A stretch of DNA of 64,000 nt from Streptomyces tirandamycinicus (GCF_003097515.1 NZ_CP029188.1:7112531-7176530); one strand, 5' to 3'. Shown: positions 26,164 through 34,409, counted from the stretch's first letter. The notes: generated by a model from the letters alone, not told the origin. A program made the numbers and translations.

Positions 26164-26579
26164 GACCCGACCTGGAGGGTGGCGAACTCCTTGCAGTTGG
26201 AGCAGCGCAGGACGGGGCGCTGGGGGTGCTGCTCAAGGGGGATGGGGCCACAGGTGGGGCACTTGCCGAGGGCGTTGAGTGCTTTTCGGGCGGGGTAGTT
26301 GGGGTGGTCCTCCCAACGCTCGGCCTCGGTGCGGAACCACTCCAGCCTGCGCACGGCGCCGACGACGTCGCGGTGCTCGATACACGCCTCGCCGTGACCG
26401 AGTGCGTAGCCGATGGACTGCCAGAAGAGCGGCGTGGTGACCTGCTCACTGGCCCGGTCCTTCACGAAGGAGTGCAGGGCGGTGATCTGGTCTCGCAGCT
26501 CGGTGAAGACGTCGGTGTCCGCGGCCGTGCTGACCGGTGGCGTGGGCCGGGACTCCTGCGGGCGGTATCCCTTGGTCAC
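26160..26579 (-). CDS. hypothetical protein with C-terminal zinc ribbon
   Basis: A 139-aa protein, helical in the middle (FTELRDQITALHSFVKDRA), ending with CPTCGPIPLEQ and LRCSNCKEF, two CxxC knuckles of a zinc ribbon. It overlaps both neighbours by 4 bp, so it is coupled to the integrase and could be a recombinase accessory protein. Function unknown. Confidence 0.65.
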   Translation of the reverse strand: MTKGYRPQESRPTPPVSTAADTDVFTELRDQITALHSFVKDRASEQVTTPLFWQSIGYALGHGEACIEHRDVVGAVRRLEWFRTEAERWEDHPNYPARKALNALGKCPTCGPIPLEQHPQRPVLRCSNCKEFATLQVGS

Positions 26580-26869
26580 GTCCAGGACTCCGTCTTGGCC
26601 GGCGTCTGCACCGCGAACGCGGCTTTGTAGTCGGGGTGGTGGTGCCAGGCGGCGGCGATGTAGCGCAGGGCCTGCCCGAGGCCGTCGGCGACACCCGAGG
26701 CGTAGTCGGGTCCGGCGGCTTTCAGGTTCGGCAGGATCTCGTCGTAGGCGCCGAGGAGATCCATCACCCCCGTCGCGAGGTTCTCCGCTTTGCCGTACTC
26801 CGGGCCCATCGCCTGGAGGCGATCACTGACAAAGCGGATCAAACGCATGTTCTCTTCGGTTTCGCTCAT
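26576..26869 (-). CDS. hypothetical helical protein
   Basis: A 97-aa protein from ATG 26869, preceded by AAGGAGAG. It contains LIRFVSDRLQAMGPEYGKAE and GLGQALRYIAAAWHHHPDYK. It is the first gene of the integrase operon. Not recognised. Confidence 0.6.
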   Translation of the reverse strand: MSETEENMRLIRFVSDRLQAMGPEYGKAENLATGVMDLLGAYDEILPNLKAAGPDYASGVADGLGQALRYIAAAWHHHPDYKAAFAVQTPAKTESWT

Positions 26870-27038
26870 ACCTCTCCTTGCTCGATGCTCGCCGGTCACA
26901 CCCTGCCAGGTGGCGGCTATTCCAGGGAGAATAGCCGGTAAGGGCACCCTAATTGATCCGAGCGGGGGAGAGGAGCGCGCCACGCCAGCGTGTAGAACCC
27001 GGGTTGAACCCGGGTCAGTTCTGCGAGAAGCCCTGAGA

Positions 27039-27066
27039 GCTCCGCGCCTCTTCGGCGCCGCGGAGC
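27039..27066. terminator. hairpin in the 26870-27150 gap
   Basis: Arms GCTCCGCG (27039-27046) and CGCGGAGC (27059-27066). It lies downstream of the minus-strand gene ending at 27151. The same gap holds a repeated GAACCCGGGTT (26995-27014) and the promoter for the integrase operon; nothing else is recognised there. Confidence 0.5.
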
Positions 27067-27150
27067 CCACCGCACTGCCTCGCAGACATGCCGAAGAGCC
27101 GCGCCACCCTGACACGGTTCGCTTCTTTTACCTGGCTGGAGAGTCGATAC

Positions 27151-28101
27151 TTATTCCTCTTCGCCTAGTATTTTGAGGACCCCTGATCTCCATTTAGTTT
27201 CCCAGAGATGCTTGATGTCCTCTCTGTGCTCTTGCGTGGGGGACAGGTTGTCGGGTAGCTGCATAACGGCAGCTCGTAGACCGTCGGCTTGGCTGTCGCG
27301 GAAACAGGCGTCCGTGGCGACATGCACTACAACCGACCACTGGCCTAGGGCCACGTCTCGCTCTGGCGCCCTGTGCACTGTCGCCTCGGAGCAGTCGAGC
27401 CAGGCCGTGGGTACGGTGGCCGGCGCTGCCGTGCCGAGGTCAGGCAGCACGAGCAGGGCGAGAAGGTACTGCTTTTCACGCGGTCCCTCCCGCCTGAGCT
27501 TGCCCGCGACCTTCTTCTCCAGTTCGCTCTGCACCGTGCGCGGGTGATTGGCGAGCCAAGGAAGCAGGTCATGGTTCCATTTCCACGCCGCGTATTCGCC
27601 TCCCGCGTCACTCCATCGCTGCTTGAATGCGGAGAGCGCTTCGAGAATCAGTTCGTTCGGCTTGACCGGCAGGTACGAGTGGTACGCGTCATCGCGCACG
27701 TCCAGGAAGAAGTCATCGAGAACCCTTCTCGCGCCTTTCACCTCAAGCAGTGTGTAACTGTAGGCGGAAGACACCGACGCTGGGTCCGTCTCGGCAGGCG
27801 GCGTTTCCCGTTCGGGGTCGTGGAGGAATCGACCGCTGTCGCTGAGGTTCTCGATATCCTCGGGAAGCGGTTCGACCGGCGTGTCGAGAACCTTCTTCAG
27901 CCGATCGTCAAGTTCCTCTCGCGAGAACACAGGCATATCCACTGTGTCGTCATCCGGAGAGTGTTGCATCAGATCCCACAGGATGGACAGGTACGAGTTG
28001 GCCTTGCCGGAACCGGCGGCGGTCTCGACTCGACCGGGTTCGAGACTACTGACGCCTCGCTGCATGGTGGGGCCACCCCACTCCTCGACGATGAACCTCA
28101 C
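27151..28101 (-). CDS. unknown partner protein of the sigma factor
   Basis: A 316-aa protein from GTG 28101 (RFIVEEWGG...), whose start overlaps the sigma-factor stop by 4 bp. The N-terminal third is acidic. The C-terminal part is a mixed domain with WLDCSEATVHRAPERDVALG, WSVVVHVATDACF and DIKHLWETKWRSGVLKILG. I do not recognise the family. Tight coupling to a sigma factor suggests it is its regulator or the effector of a two-gene unit. The AT content is slightly higher than in neighbours. Confidence 0.6.
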   Translation of the reverse strand: MRFIVEEWGGPTMQRGVSSLEPGRVETAAGSGKANSYLSILWDLMQHSPDDDTVDMPVFSREELDDRLKKVLDTPVEPLPEDIENLSDSGRFLHDPERETPPAETDPASVSSAYSYTLLEVKGARRVLDDFFLDVRDDAYHSYLPVKPNELILEALSAFKQRWSDAGGEYAAWKWNHDLLPWLANHPRTVQSELEKKVAGKLRREGPREKQYLLALLVLPDLGTAAPATVPTAWLDCSEATVHRAPERDVALGQWSVVVHVATDACFRDSQADGLRAAVMQLPDNLSPTQEHREDIKHLWETKWRSGVLKILGEEE

Positions 28102-28631
28102 TTCTGCCCCTCTACGTCGCTGTCCCTCAGCTTGCTGAGCTTGGCCCTTGCCCGGGCGAGCCGAACTCGCCGGTTGCCCTCGGTGATACCGAACTCCTCG
28201 GCCTGTTGCCGCTTCTCGTAGCCTGCCGCCTTCATCATCAAGAGCCGTTGGTCGTTCTCCGGGAGGCTGCGGATCTGGTCCCGGAGGTGCGCTAGGGCGA
28301 CACAGTTGTCCGGACTGGAGGTCGCTGACGCGGGCCACTCACCGAACCTCTCGGCCGGATCGCACAGAGATTCCCGCCGACTCGCTCTCTTCCTGTTGAA
28401 ATCGAGGAACCGTTTCAAAGCTTTGTCCCAGAAATAGCCTTCGGGGCTCTCTATGTCAGCCCATTCCTTCATTGAGGTCTCTGTGTAGGCCTGCTGTAGG
28501 ACATCTTCTGCATCTTGCTGTGACAGCCGGAATCTGCGCATCGCCCGGCGCAAGAATCTGCTGTACGTCGCACCGAAGAACTCCTCGAAGGAGGCCCACT
28601 CGTCCTGTGCGCGCGGCGCTTCATGGCTCAC
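28098..28631 (-). CDS. sigma-70 family (ECF-like) RNA polymerase sigma factor
   Basis: A 177-aa protein. Region 2: FGATYSRFLRRAMRRFRLSQ and QDAEDVLQQAYTETSM. Region 4: DQIRSLPENDQRLLMMKAAG followed by KRQQAEEFGITEGNRRVRLA, a helix-turn-helix. The size fits two-domain ECF sigma factors. It is coupled to the downstream unknown gene and divergent from the plus-strand gene block that begins at 28846. Confidence 0.8.
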   Translation of the reverse strand: MSHEAPRAQDEWASFEEFFGATYSRFLRRAMRRFRLSQQDAEDVLQQAYTETSMKEWADIESPEGYFWDKALKRFLDFNRKRASRRESLCDPAERFGEWPASATSSPDNCVALAHLRDQIRSLPENDQRLLMMKAAGYEKRQQAEEFGITEGNRRVRLARARAKLSKLRDSDVEGQK

Positions 28632-28845
28632 GGCTCCCCGACTCCGTCATCTGTTGCTCGGTCCCGGCTGCACGCCGACCTTCGGGGACGTGCAGGAGCG
28701 GCCCCTGCGGAACCTGCTCACCTGAAGAGACGTACGTCGGGGGCGAGTTGTTACACCGGCGTCGGGCTGGACGTGCACGACCGCCCTGTGCCACCCTGTG
28801 AATCCAGGCTCAATCCAGGGTTATTAATCAGAGACAGGACACGAC

Positions 28846-29298
28846 ATGAAGATCACCATTGAGTGCGAGGACCCGGCACCGCCGGAACTCGTGGCCGCCG
28901 TGACGGATCTGATGGCCCGCATCGGCCCGCAGGCCTCTGTCTCGACCGACGACGGGTGGACCGTCGAGCGGGCCGAGAAGCTGCTCCGCGACACCAACCC
29001 CCGCACCTTGCTCCTGTTCGACGCAGCGATCGAGGGAGAAGGATGGGTCGACGGACCCGCCTTCCGGGAGAAGTGGGGGGACAACGCCCTCCGTGGGCCC
29101 TCGCAGACCATCACGAAGGCCATCAAGCGCGGTGCTGAGCGGGGCCATTGGTCCGCCGACATCACCCCGCCGTTTACCCCCACCACGCCGGACAAGTCGG
29201 GTTGGTCGAAGACCGGCGGCTACTACCTCGGCGACGGACTCCTACCCGTCTTCCGCGAAGCCATGAAGCGGTACAAGGAGAGGAGCCGCGGCGAATGA
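28846..29298 (+). CDS. hypothetical protein
   Basis: A 150-aa protein opening MKITIECEDPAPPELVAAV, then a winged-helix-like centre (NPRTLLLFDAAIEGEGWVDG) and a basic, aromatic C-terminus (GWSKTGGYYLGDGLLPVFRE). The DUF262 gene overlaps its stop. Upstream, two AATCCAGG repeats (28801-28822) precede an AT-rich GGTTATTAAT, a plausible promoter region. Function unknown. Confidence 0.6.
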   Translation: MKITIECEDPAPPELVAAVTDLMARIGPQASVSTDDGWTVERAEKLLRDTNPRTLLLFDAAIEGEGWVDGPAFREKWGDNALRGPSQTITKAIKRGAERGHWSADITPPFTPTTPDKSGWSKTGGYYLGDGLLPVFREAMKRYKERSRGE

Positions 29299-29900
29299 CC
29301 CGCCAGACGCAGGCGCCGATCGAGCACACGAACTTCAACCCGATGTTCCGGCGGGCCTCCGCCATCGTGGACGACGTGAGGCGAGGCAACTTGGATCTGC
29401 ACCCGCCGTACCAGCGCGGCAGCGTATGGAACGACGAGCAGCGGATGAACCTCATCGAGTCGTGGCTGTACGGCGTACCAACCGGGCCGATCGTCCTGGT
29501 CGACCGGGCCAACGGCAAGTGGAAGACCGAGGACGGCCAGCGTCCCCTGTACGACGACGTGGACGTGGCCATGTGGGGCTGCGCGGATGGGCAGCAGCGC
29601 ATCACCACGGCCATGGCCTGGTTCGATGGCGAGTTCGCAGTCCCTGCCTCCTGGTTCGATGGCGAGTTTCTCGAGACGACGGAGGAGACCGCGGACGGCC
29701 CGTACGTCCGCTTCACCGGCCTGACCAAGCCAGGTCAGCTCAAGTTCGACTTGCACCTGGCGTCCTTCCAGGTGTCTGAGGACAGGACGTGCACCGGCAT
29801 GGCGGACGAAGCCCGGACCTATCTGCTGATCAACACCTCGGGCACCGCGCAGACCAGTGCCGACCTCGACAACGCCCGGCGTGTCGCCGCAGGAGGCTGA
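29295..29900 (+). CDS. DUF262 (ParB/GmrS-like) domain protein
   Basis: A 201-aa protein with the DUF262 core: DLHPPYQRGSVWNDEQRMNL near residue 37 and CADGQQRITTAMAWFDG near 95, i.e. the QR and DGQQR motifs. DUF262 is a ParB-fold NTPase-like domain found in GmrSD-type restriction systems and other mobile-element proteins. No HNH nuclease half is present here or in the next genes, so a complete restriction system is not supported. ATG 29295 overlaps the upstream stop. Confidence 0.8.
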   Translation: MTRQTQAPIEHTNFNPMFRRASAIVDDVRRGNLDLHPPYQRGSVWNDEQRMNLIESWLYGVPTGPIVLVDRANGKWKTEDGQRPLYDDVDVAMWGCADGQQRITTAMAWFDGEFAVPASWFDGEFLETTEETADGPYVRFTGLTKPGQLKFDLHLASFQVSEDRTCTGMADEARTYLLINTSGTAQTSADLDNARRVAAGG

Positions 29901-29901
29901 G

Positions 29902-30096
29902 ATGGCGGACCTGAAGGAGAGCAGGACCCCGTGGCGCTGCGAGGTCGACTGGCACGCGCACACGAGCGATCAGCGGGGGGCGACGTGCCGGCCGGACACC
30001 CTGCTCCACCCCGAGCTCTCGGACGAGCAGGGCAAATACCCGCCGCAGACCTCCAGGCCAAACCTGGCACAGCAGTCCCTTGAGGGACCTGAGTAG
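29902..30096 (+). CDS. small hypothetical protein
   Basis: A 64-aa protein from ATG 29902, one base after the DUF262 stop. It reads PWRCEVDWHAHTSDQRGATC with Cys and His residues that might bind metal. Coupled to the DUF262 gene; function unknown. Confidence 0.45.
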   Translation: MADLKESRTPWRCEVDWHAHTSDQRGATCRPDTLLHPELSDEQGKYPPQTSRPNLAQQSLEGPE

Positions 30097-30114
30097 CAGC
30101 ACTTCCATGACGCC

Positions 30115-30153
30115 CCGGGCGCACGAGCGAGCGCCCGGACTTCAACGCTCCGA
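30115..30153 (+). promoter_or_regulatory. leader stem-loop element, copy 1
   Basis: CCGGGCGC (30115-30122), loop ACGAGCGA, GCGCCCGG (30131-30138), then TTCAACGCTCCGA (30141-30153). A second copy with the same loop sequence and tail lies at 32266-32300. It precedes the membrane-protein gene at 30170, so it may be a shared RNA regulatory element or protein-binding site. Confidence 0.6.
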
Positions 30154-30169
30154 AAAAGGACAACCCCAC

Positions 30170-30442
30170 ATGCAGCACTACACCGAAGACCCCTTGATGG
30201 ACGGGCCGCGCCGCGAGCACCAACTGTTGCTGGAGCCCGTCGGCACGACGACCGGCGTGCTCATCACGGCGGCCCTGTTCGCCGCCGGCTGCGCGGCGGG
30301 GGACTGGATGGACCCCCGCCCGTACGACCTCCACGCCCACATGGAGGGCTTTGACCAGCACATGGGGGAGGTACAGCGGAAGGTCCACGAGACAGAAGCC
30401 TCCGAGGCGAGCCAGGGTGACCGCCCCGACGAGGAGGCGTGA
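30170..30442 (+). CDS. small membrane-anchored hypothetical protein
   Basis: A 90-aa protein with one hydrophobic segment (GVLITAALFAAGCAAGDW, about residues 29-46) followed by a charged His/Glu-rich tail. It starts at ATG 30170 after the leader stem-loop. The role is unknown. Confidence 0.55.
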   Translation: MQHYTEDPLMDGPRREHQLLLEPVGTTTGVLITAALFAAGCAAGDWMDPRPYDLHAHMEGFDQHMGEVQRKVHETEASEASQGDRPDEEA

Positions 30443-30443
30443 C

Positions 30444-30998
30444 GTGGTGTTCCGGCTCAGCGCGAAGGAGGCCGCGCGCTACCCCGGCCTCCGTGCCCGG
30501 CTCGATGCTCAGCGGACCCCGCAGAAGCAGCCGGCGAAGGCCCGCACGGCGGCCGCGGGGGGCTCCTCGGCGTACGTCGAGTGGGAGCCCGCTGAGGAGA
30601 TCGGCGACGCTCGGCACTGGATGCTCGACCTGCCCGACATGGAGCTGATCAACGCCAACGAGGTGCGCCGCTGGCACTGGGGGAAGGAGCGCCGCGTCGC
30701 CGCGTCGATACGGGAGGCCACCGCGGTGCTCGCCCGCTCGCTGAAAGTGCCTCGGCTGACGCTGGCCCGGGTGGTGTACGTGGTGCACCCCAAGGCCCGC
30801 ACGAGGGTCTTCGACCCGTCAAACTGGGCCCTGTCAGCAAAGGCCGCTGTGGACGGCCTCCAGGACGCGGGAGTGTTCGAGGACGACAACGCCTCCGTGG
30901 TGACGGGCGTTGACCCCCGGGCCGGTCAGCGCCAGCACGGCGCGCAGATCAGGATGTCGCTGGTCATCATCGACCAGGGGAGAGGGGAAGAGCAGTGA
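30444..30998 (+). CDS. RusA-like Holliday junction resolvase
   Basis: A 184-aa protein from GTG 30444 after GAGGAGG. The C-terminal 120 residues match RusA: NEVRRWHWGKERR, VVYVVHPKARTRVFDPSNW, KAAVDGLQDAGVFEDDN. The Asp of DPSN and the paired Asp of EDDN are the expected metal ligands. RusA enzymes resolve branched DNA in phage recombination or replication. The N-terminal 60 residues are an extension of unknown role. Confidence 0.8.
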   Translation: MVFRLSAKEAARYPGLRARLDAQRTPQKQPAKARTAAAGGSSAYVEWEPAEEIGDARHWMLDLPDMELINANEVRRWHWGKERRVAASIREATAVLARSLKVPRLTLARVVYVVHPKARTRVFDPSNWALSAKAAVDGLQDAGVFEDDNASVVTGVDPRAGQRQHGAQIRMSLVIIDQGRGEEQ

Positions 30999-31219
30999 GG
31001 GAATCGACGGCCGCCGCGGTGACCGCTGAGAAGCGAGTGAGTGACCTGCTGGAGGAGTCAGGCGTACGCGACAGCCTGATCCCGACGTACGCGAAGGCGT
31101 TCACCGCGCTGTACGCAATGGAGTTCGCGGCGCAGCTCCGCGCGGAGGGTTTCGAGGAGGCCGCCGCGCGGCTCCAGCCGGACCCTGCCGTCATCGAGGC
31201 CGCGTGGGGTGAAGAGTGA
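30995..31219 (+). CDS. small hypothetical protein
   Basis: A 74-aa helical protein; GTG 30995 overlaps the RusA stop (GTGA). It contains YAKAFTALYAMEFAAQLRAE. Similar small proteins follow phage resolvase genes, but no function is known. Confidence 0.5.
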   Translation: MRESTAAAVTAEKRVSDLLEESGVRDSLIPTYAKAFTALYAMEFAAQLRAEGFEEAAARLQPDPAVIEAAWGEE

Positions 31220-31223
31220 CCGC

Positions 31224-31292
31224 ATGGCCGCCGACGTGGTGAGCGATTGGGAGCCGGCGGTACCTCTGCCGGCCCCGTACGCCGCGGTGTAA
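31224..31292 (+). CDS. 22-aa small ORF
   Basis: ATG 31224 to TAA 31292 encodes 22 residues (MAADVVSDWEPAVPL...). It begins 4 bp after the preceding stop with GAAGAG just upstream. GC-rich third positions are compatible with coding, but the length makes it weak. Confidence 0.25.
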   Translation: MAADVVSDWEPAVPLPAPYAAV

Positions 31293-31389
31293 CGAATCCG
31301 CGGGTCACTCCGTCTATCCGGTGCACGAGCCCCCTGAGATCGGCGCACGTCGGCATGGCAAGCAGGGGGCCGTGCTCGGGAGGGACACC

Positions 31390-31650
31390 GTGAGCACTGC
31401 CACTACCGTCGAGCGCGCCGAGTTGCTGCGCGAGGCGTCCTTGACGATATGCGGCCGGCGTGAGGGCAAGACGACGTCGTGCACCTCGTGCCTGCGGAAG
31501 GCCGACGCTGTCGTACGTCTGGTCAAGGGATCGGACCTGAACACGGTCCTGGTCCCGCGTATCGCGGACATCATCTGTGGCTCGGCGGGGCATCCCTGCG
31601 GGTTGTGCTGGGACAAGGCCACCACTCTGGTCCTGGAGCTGCGGCCGTGA
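31390..31650 (+). CDS. Cys-rich small hypothetical protein
   Basis: An 86-aa protein from GTG 31390, with GGGAGGGA upstream. Cys pattern: TICGRREGKTTSCTSCLRKA and later IICGSAGHPCGLCWDK. This suggests one or two zinc sites. The next gene overlaps its stop by 4 bp. Confidence 0.5.
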   Translation: MSTATTVERAELLREASLTICGRREGKTTSCTSCLRKADAVVRLVKGSDLNTVLVPRIADIICGSAGHPCGLCWDKATTLVLELRP

Positions 31651-32240
31651 CGTTCGACGCGCCTGAGCCCCTGTTCGTGTGGGCACGTGTGCGTGCCGGT
31701 GAGCTCGAAGCCGTCTCGATGATCCCGGTGCTGGGTGTCTCCTGGGGGAGGATGCGGCCGGTCAGCCTGCGGCACGCTGTCCGGCGGGCGAAGGTCAGGC
31801 TCTTCAACGATGGCGCGCTGTGCGAGTCCTGTGCCGGGGCGTATGGCGATGTCCCGGGACCGTGCGCGGACGCCCGGAGACGCTGTAGCCCGGTCCGCCT
31901 GACCATCTGGACGGGCACGTGCGAGTACCCGCTCACGGACGACCTGCTGACGGTGTACCCGTCGGTGAGCCGGCTGCGGCTGTTCGCCCGGACTCTGGGC
32001 AACCGCACCCTGTTCTCCACCGTGGAGGTGGGCGCGGCCGAGTGGACCGGTTCCACTCCCGAGCAGAGGCACGCGATCATGCGGGACGTGGTGGAGCGCC
32101 TGAAGCGGAGCGCTCTGGGCGAGGACACGGCCGGCATCCGCACGTTCATCATGGACGGCGAGCGTGAGATCCCCTACCCCGCCAACTGGACTGGGGCGTC
32201 TGCCGATCATCGCCGGTACGCTTCTCCCATAACTGCATAG
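31647..32240 (+). CDS. hypothetical protein
   Basis: A 197-aa protein from GTG 31647. It contains CESCAGAYGDVPGPC followed by RRRC and a C-terminal helical region TPEQRHAIMRDVVERLKRSA. It appears to form a pair with the preceding Cys-rich protein. A hairpin (CCGGG TATCGG CCCGG, 32241-32256) follows immediately. Not recognised. Confidence 0.5.
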   Translation: MTFDAPEPLFVWARVRAGELEAVSMIPVLGVSWGRMRPVSLRHAVRRAKVRLFNDGALCESCAGAYGDVPGPCADARRRCSPVRLTIWTGTCEYPLTDDLLTVYPSVSRLRLFARTLGNRTLFSTVEVGAAEWTGSTPEQRHAIMRDVVERLKRSALGEDTAGIRTFIMDGEREIPYPANWTGASADHRRYASPITA

Positions 32241-32256
32241 CCGGGTATCGGCCCGG
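32241..32256 (+). terminator. short hairpin after 32240
   Basis: CCGGG (32241-32245) and CCCGG (32252-32256) around a 6-nt loop, starting directly after the stop codon of the preceding gene. Short stem; the terminator role is inferred from position only. Confidence 0.35.
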
Positions 32257-32265
32257 TCCGACTGT

Positions 32266-32300
32266 GGCGCACGAGCAAGCGCCCCGGTTCAACGCTCCGA
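32266..32300 (+). promoter_or_regulatory. leader stem-loop element, copy 2
   Basis: GGCGC (32266-32270), loop ACGAGCAA, GCGCC (32279-32283), then TTCAACGCTCCGA (32288-32300). The loop differs from copy 1 at 30115 by one base and the 13-nt tail is identical. It is followed by an AGGAGG and a 15-codon ORF, then the translocase gene. Confidence 0.6.
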
Positions 32301-32320
32301 TTACGACCAGGAGGGCATCC

Positions 32321-32368
32321 ATGCCTTGCGCCACCGTGATCTTTTCCGGCTTCGGCACCCCGTCCTGA
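32321..32368 (+). CDS. 15-aa putative leader peptide
   Basis: AGGAGG at 32309-32314, then ATG 32321 and TGA at 32366-32368: MPCATVIFSGFGTPS. The ribosome site is stronger than for most genes here. It lies between the leader stem-loop and the translocase gene, 72 bp before its GTG. It could be a regulatory leader peptide or chance. Confidence 0.35.
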   Translation: MPCATVIFSGFGTPS

Positions 32369-32440
32369 TGTGACGTGACGAACCCCCGACCTGGGGTTTT
32401 CGCCGCATTCCACGTCACGTCACTTCCCGGGGAGACTGCT

Positions 32441-34399
32441 GTGCCTTCGCATGACTCGATATTGGCGCGCGCCGCGCTGGGGACCGCGGGCGCGCTGGGT
32501 TCGCTGTGCCGCTGGTGTGCGCGCCGCCGCTACGAACTGGCTCCCGGCGCCGCGTCGACCGGTCTGACGGGCCTGTCGTGGCTTCACCACCTGGACGGCG
32601 TCAGCCTCGGTGAGCACATCGTGTACGGGGTGGCGACGGCCGCGGCCGCGGGCCTCGCCGCGGGGGGGCTCAAGCACAAGCACAGGGGCGTGGCGGCGGC
32701 CGGGGCGAGCGGCATGGTGGTGCTGGCCGACGCGTGGATCGGTGCCGGCCTCGGCCCGTCCGTGCCGTCCCTGATCGCGAGTGCGCTGGCCACCGGCGGC
32801 GCGTACGCCATGTACGTGCCGTGGCTGGTGAAGTCGCGTCAGCAGCAGCTCTCCCTCCAGGTGAAGGCGGCGAAGTCCGGCGTCACCGCCGAGGGCCTGG
32901 GTACCAACACGCTCGCCCCCGGGCTGACCGGCGCGACCGCGGAGGAGACCGCGCTGCTGCGCGCCCTGGTCGCGATGCTGTCTGTGCCCGCGGTGGACGT
33001 GACATCGCTGGACTACACGCCCTTCGGGTGGCGGGCGGTCATCGTGCTGCCGCCTGGCCGCAACACCGCCCCGCAGAAGGTCATCGCACGCAAGGACCAG
33101 CTCGCCGCGAACCTCGGGCTGCCCGGCAAGCTGCGTCTGGCCCGGGGAGAGAAGGACAACGAGCTGGTCGTCTCCCTGTACGAGTCGGACCCGCTGGCAA
33201 CGTCGATCCCGTGGCCGGGCCCGTCCACGCGGACGTGCACGGAGCCGGCCGTGCTGGGCATGGACGCCTTCGGCAACCCGGTCCTGATCCCGCTGCTGTA
33301 CAACCACGTGCTGATCGGTGGCTCGACGGACAACGGCAAGAGCGGTGTGCAGAGCGTCCTCATCGCGTACGCGGTCGCCTGCGACGACGCCGAGGTGCTG
33401 CTCATCGACATGAAGCCGGGGGCGGTGGAGTTCGGCCCGTGGCGGGACTGCGCCCTCGCGCTGGCCGATTCGCCGAGTCGCGCGATGCAGCTGCTGAAGC
33501 TGGTGTGGGCGGAGGTCGAGCGCCGCGGTGCGCTCTTGGCCGAGCTCGGCGAGAAGAAGTGGGTGCCGGGCAAGCACGGTCCGGCCTGGTTCGTGTTCAT
33601 TGACGAGCTGGCCGAGCTCGTACGCCGGGTGCCGCAGGCCGCGAAGCTGATCGAGTCGCTGCTCCAGGTGGCGCGGTTCGTGGGCATCACTCTGGTGTGC
33701 GCCACTCAGTCGCCGTCGAACCGGGTGTTCGGCGGGTCAACCGACGGGCGCCAGCAGTACCAGGTGCGTATCGGGCTGGGCGCGAAGGAGTCCACGACGT
33801 CGAACCTGATCTTCGGGCCGGGGGCGTACGGGGATGGCTGGTGCCTGGACGAGCTGGACGCGCCGGGCAAGTTCCTGCGCTGGGACCGCGAGCACCAGGT
33901 CCCGGTCGAGGCCCGGGGGTTCTGGATGACTGACGAGGACGTCGCGGCGACGAGCCATCGCTACGCCCGGGAGGAGGGCGAGAGCGAGGCCAGGGAGCAT
34001 CCGGAGCCGTCGCCGGACCCCGACGACGACTCGCCTCCGCCGATGCCTCCCCCGCCGCCGTCCGGCGGTCCCGGGGGCGGCCGTCCCGTGCTGCGCGCGG
34101 TGCCGGTGTTCCCCGACGGAACGGAGATCGCCGACGAGCGTCATCTCGCGCTGTGGCAGGCCGTCGAGAAGGCGGGCCCGCAGGGCATCACCGTGGACGA
34201 CCTGGTGGCGCTCGACCTCCCCCAGTTCGCCGCTCGTTCCTCGGTGAACGGGCCGCTGGGGCAGTGGCGTCGCAAGGGCTGGGTCGAGGAAGCGGGGAAG
34301 AAGGGCCGGGCGATGGCCTACCGGACGGTGCCGCGGCACGCGGTCGAGGAGGCGCCGGAGGCCGTGGAGGACTCCGAGTCGGCCACGGTCAGTGGATGA
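32441..34399 (+). CDS. FtsK/SpoIIIE (TraB-like) DNA translocase
   Basis: A 652-aa protein from GTG 32441 (GGGGA upstream). Two hydrophobic segments lie near residues 50-70 and 75-110. The motor follows: Walker A GGSTDNGKS near 293, Walker B LLIDMKPGAVEF near 320 and a second acidic strand WFVFIDELAELV near 385. VCATQSPS is the FtsK sensor region. A proline-rich linker leads to a winged helix (GITVDDLVALDLPQF). Streptomyces conjugation uses such a hexameric double-strand DNA pump, which reads DNA through its winged helix. It is the best candidate for the element's transfer protein. Confidence 0.85.
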   Translation: MPSHDSILARAALGTAGALGSLCRWCARRRYELAPGAASTGLTGLSWLHHLDGVSLGEHIVYGVATAAAAGLAAGGLKHKHRGVAAAGASGMVVLADAWIGAGLGPSVPSLIASALATGGAYAMYVPWLVKSRQQQLSLQVKAAKSGVTAEGLGTNTLAPGLTGATAEETALLRALVAMLSVPAVDVTSLDYTPFGWRAVIVLPPGRNTAPQKVIARKDQLAANLGLPGKLRLARGEKDNELVVSLYESDPLATSIPWPGPSTRTCTEPAVLGMDAFGNPVLIPLLYNHVLIGGSTDNGKSGVQSVLIAYAVACDDAEVLLIDMKPGAVEFGPWRDCALALADSPSRAMQLLKLVWAEVERRGALLAELGEKKWVPGKHGPAWFVFIDELAELVRRVPQAAKLIESLLQVARFVGITLVCATQSPSNRVFGGSTDGRQQYQVRIGLGAKESTTSNLIFGPGAYGDGWCLDELDAPGKFLRWDREHQVPVEARGFWMTDEDVAATSHRYAREEGESEAREHPEPSPDPDDDSPPPMPPPPPSGGPGGGRPVLRAVPVFPDGTEIADERHLALWQAVEKAGPQGITVDDLVALDLPQFAARSSVNGPLGQWRRKGWVEEAGKKGRAMAYRTVPRHAVEEAPEAVEDSESATVSG

Positions 34400-34409
34400 G
34401 GGGCCGTCA

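Noticed and set aside
26990..27020. GAACCCGGGTT repeat as a tRNA fragment or att site
   Set aside because: No cloverleaf can be drawn and there is no second copy elsewhere in the window.
28846..30096. DUF262 operon as a complete GmrSD-type restriction system
   Set aside because: No DUF1524 or HNH nuclease domain is present in the gene or its neighbours.
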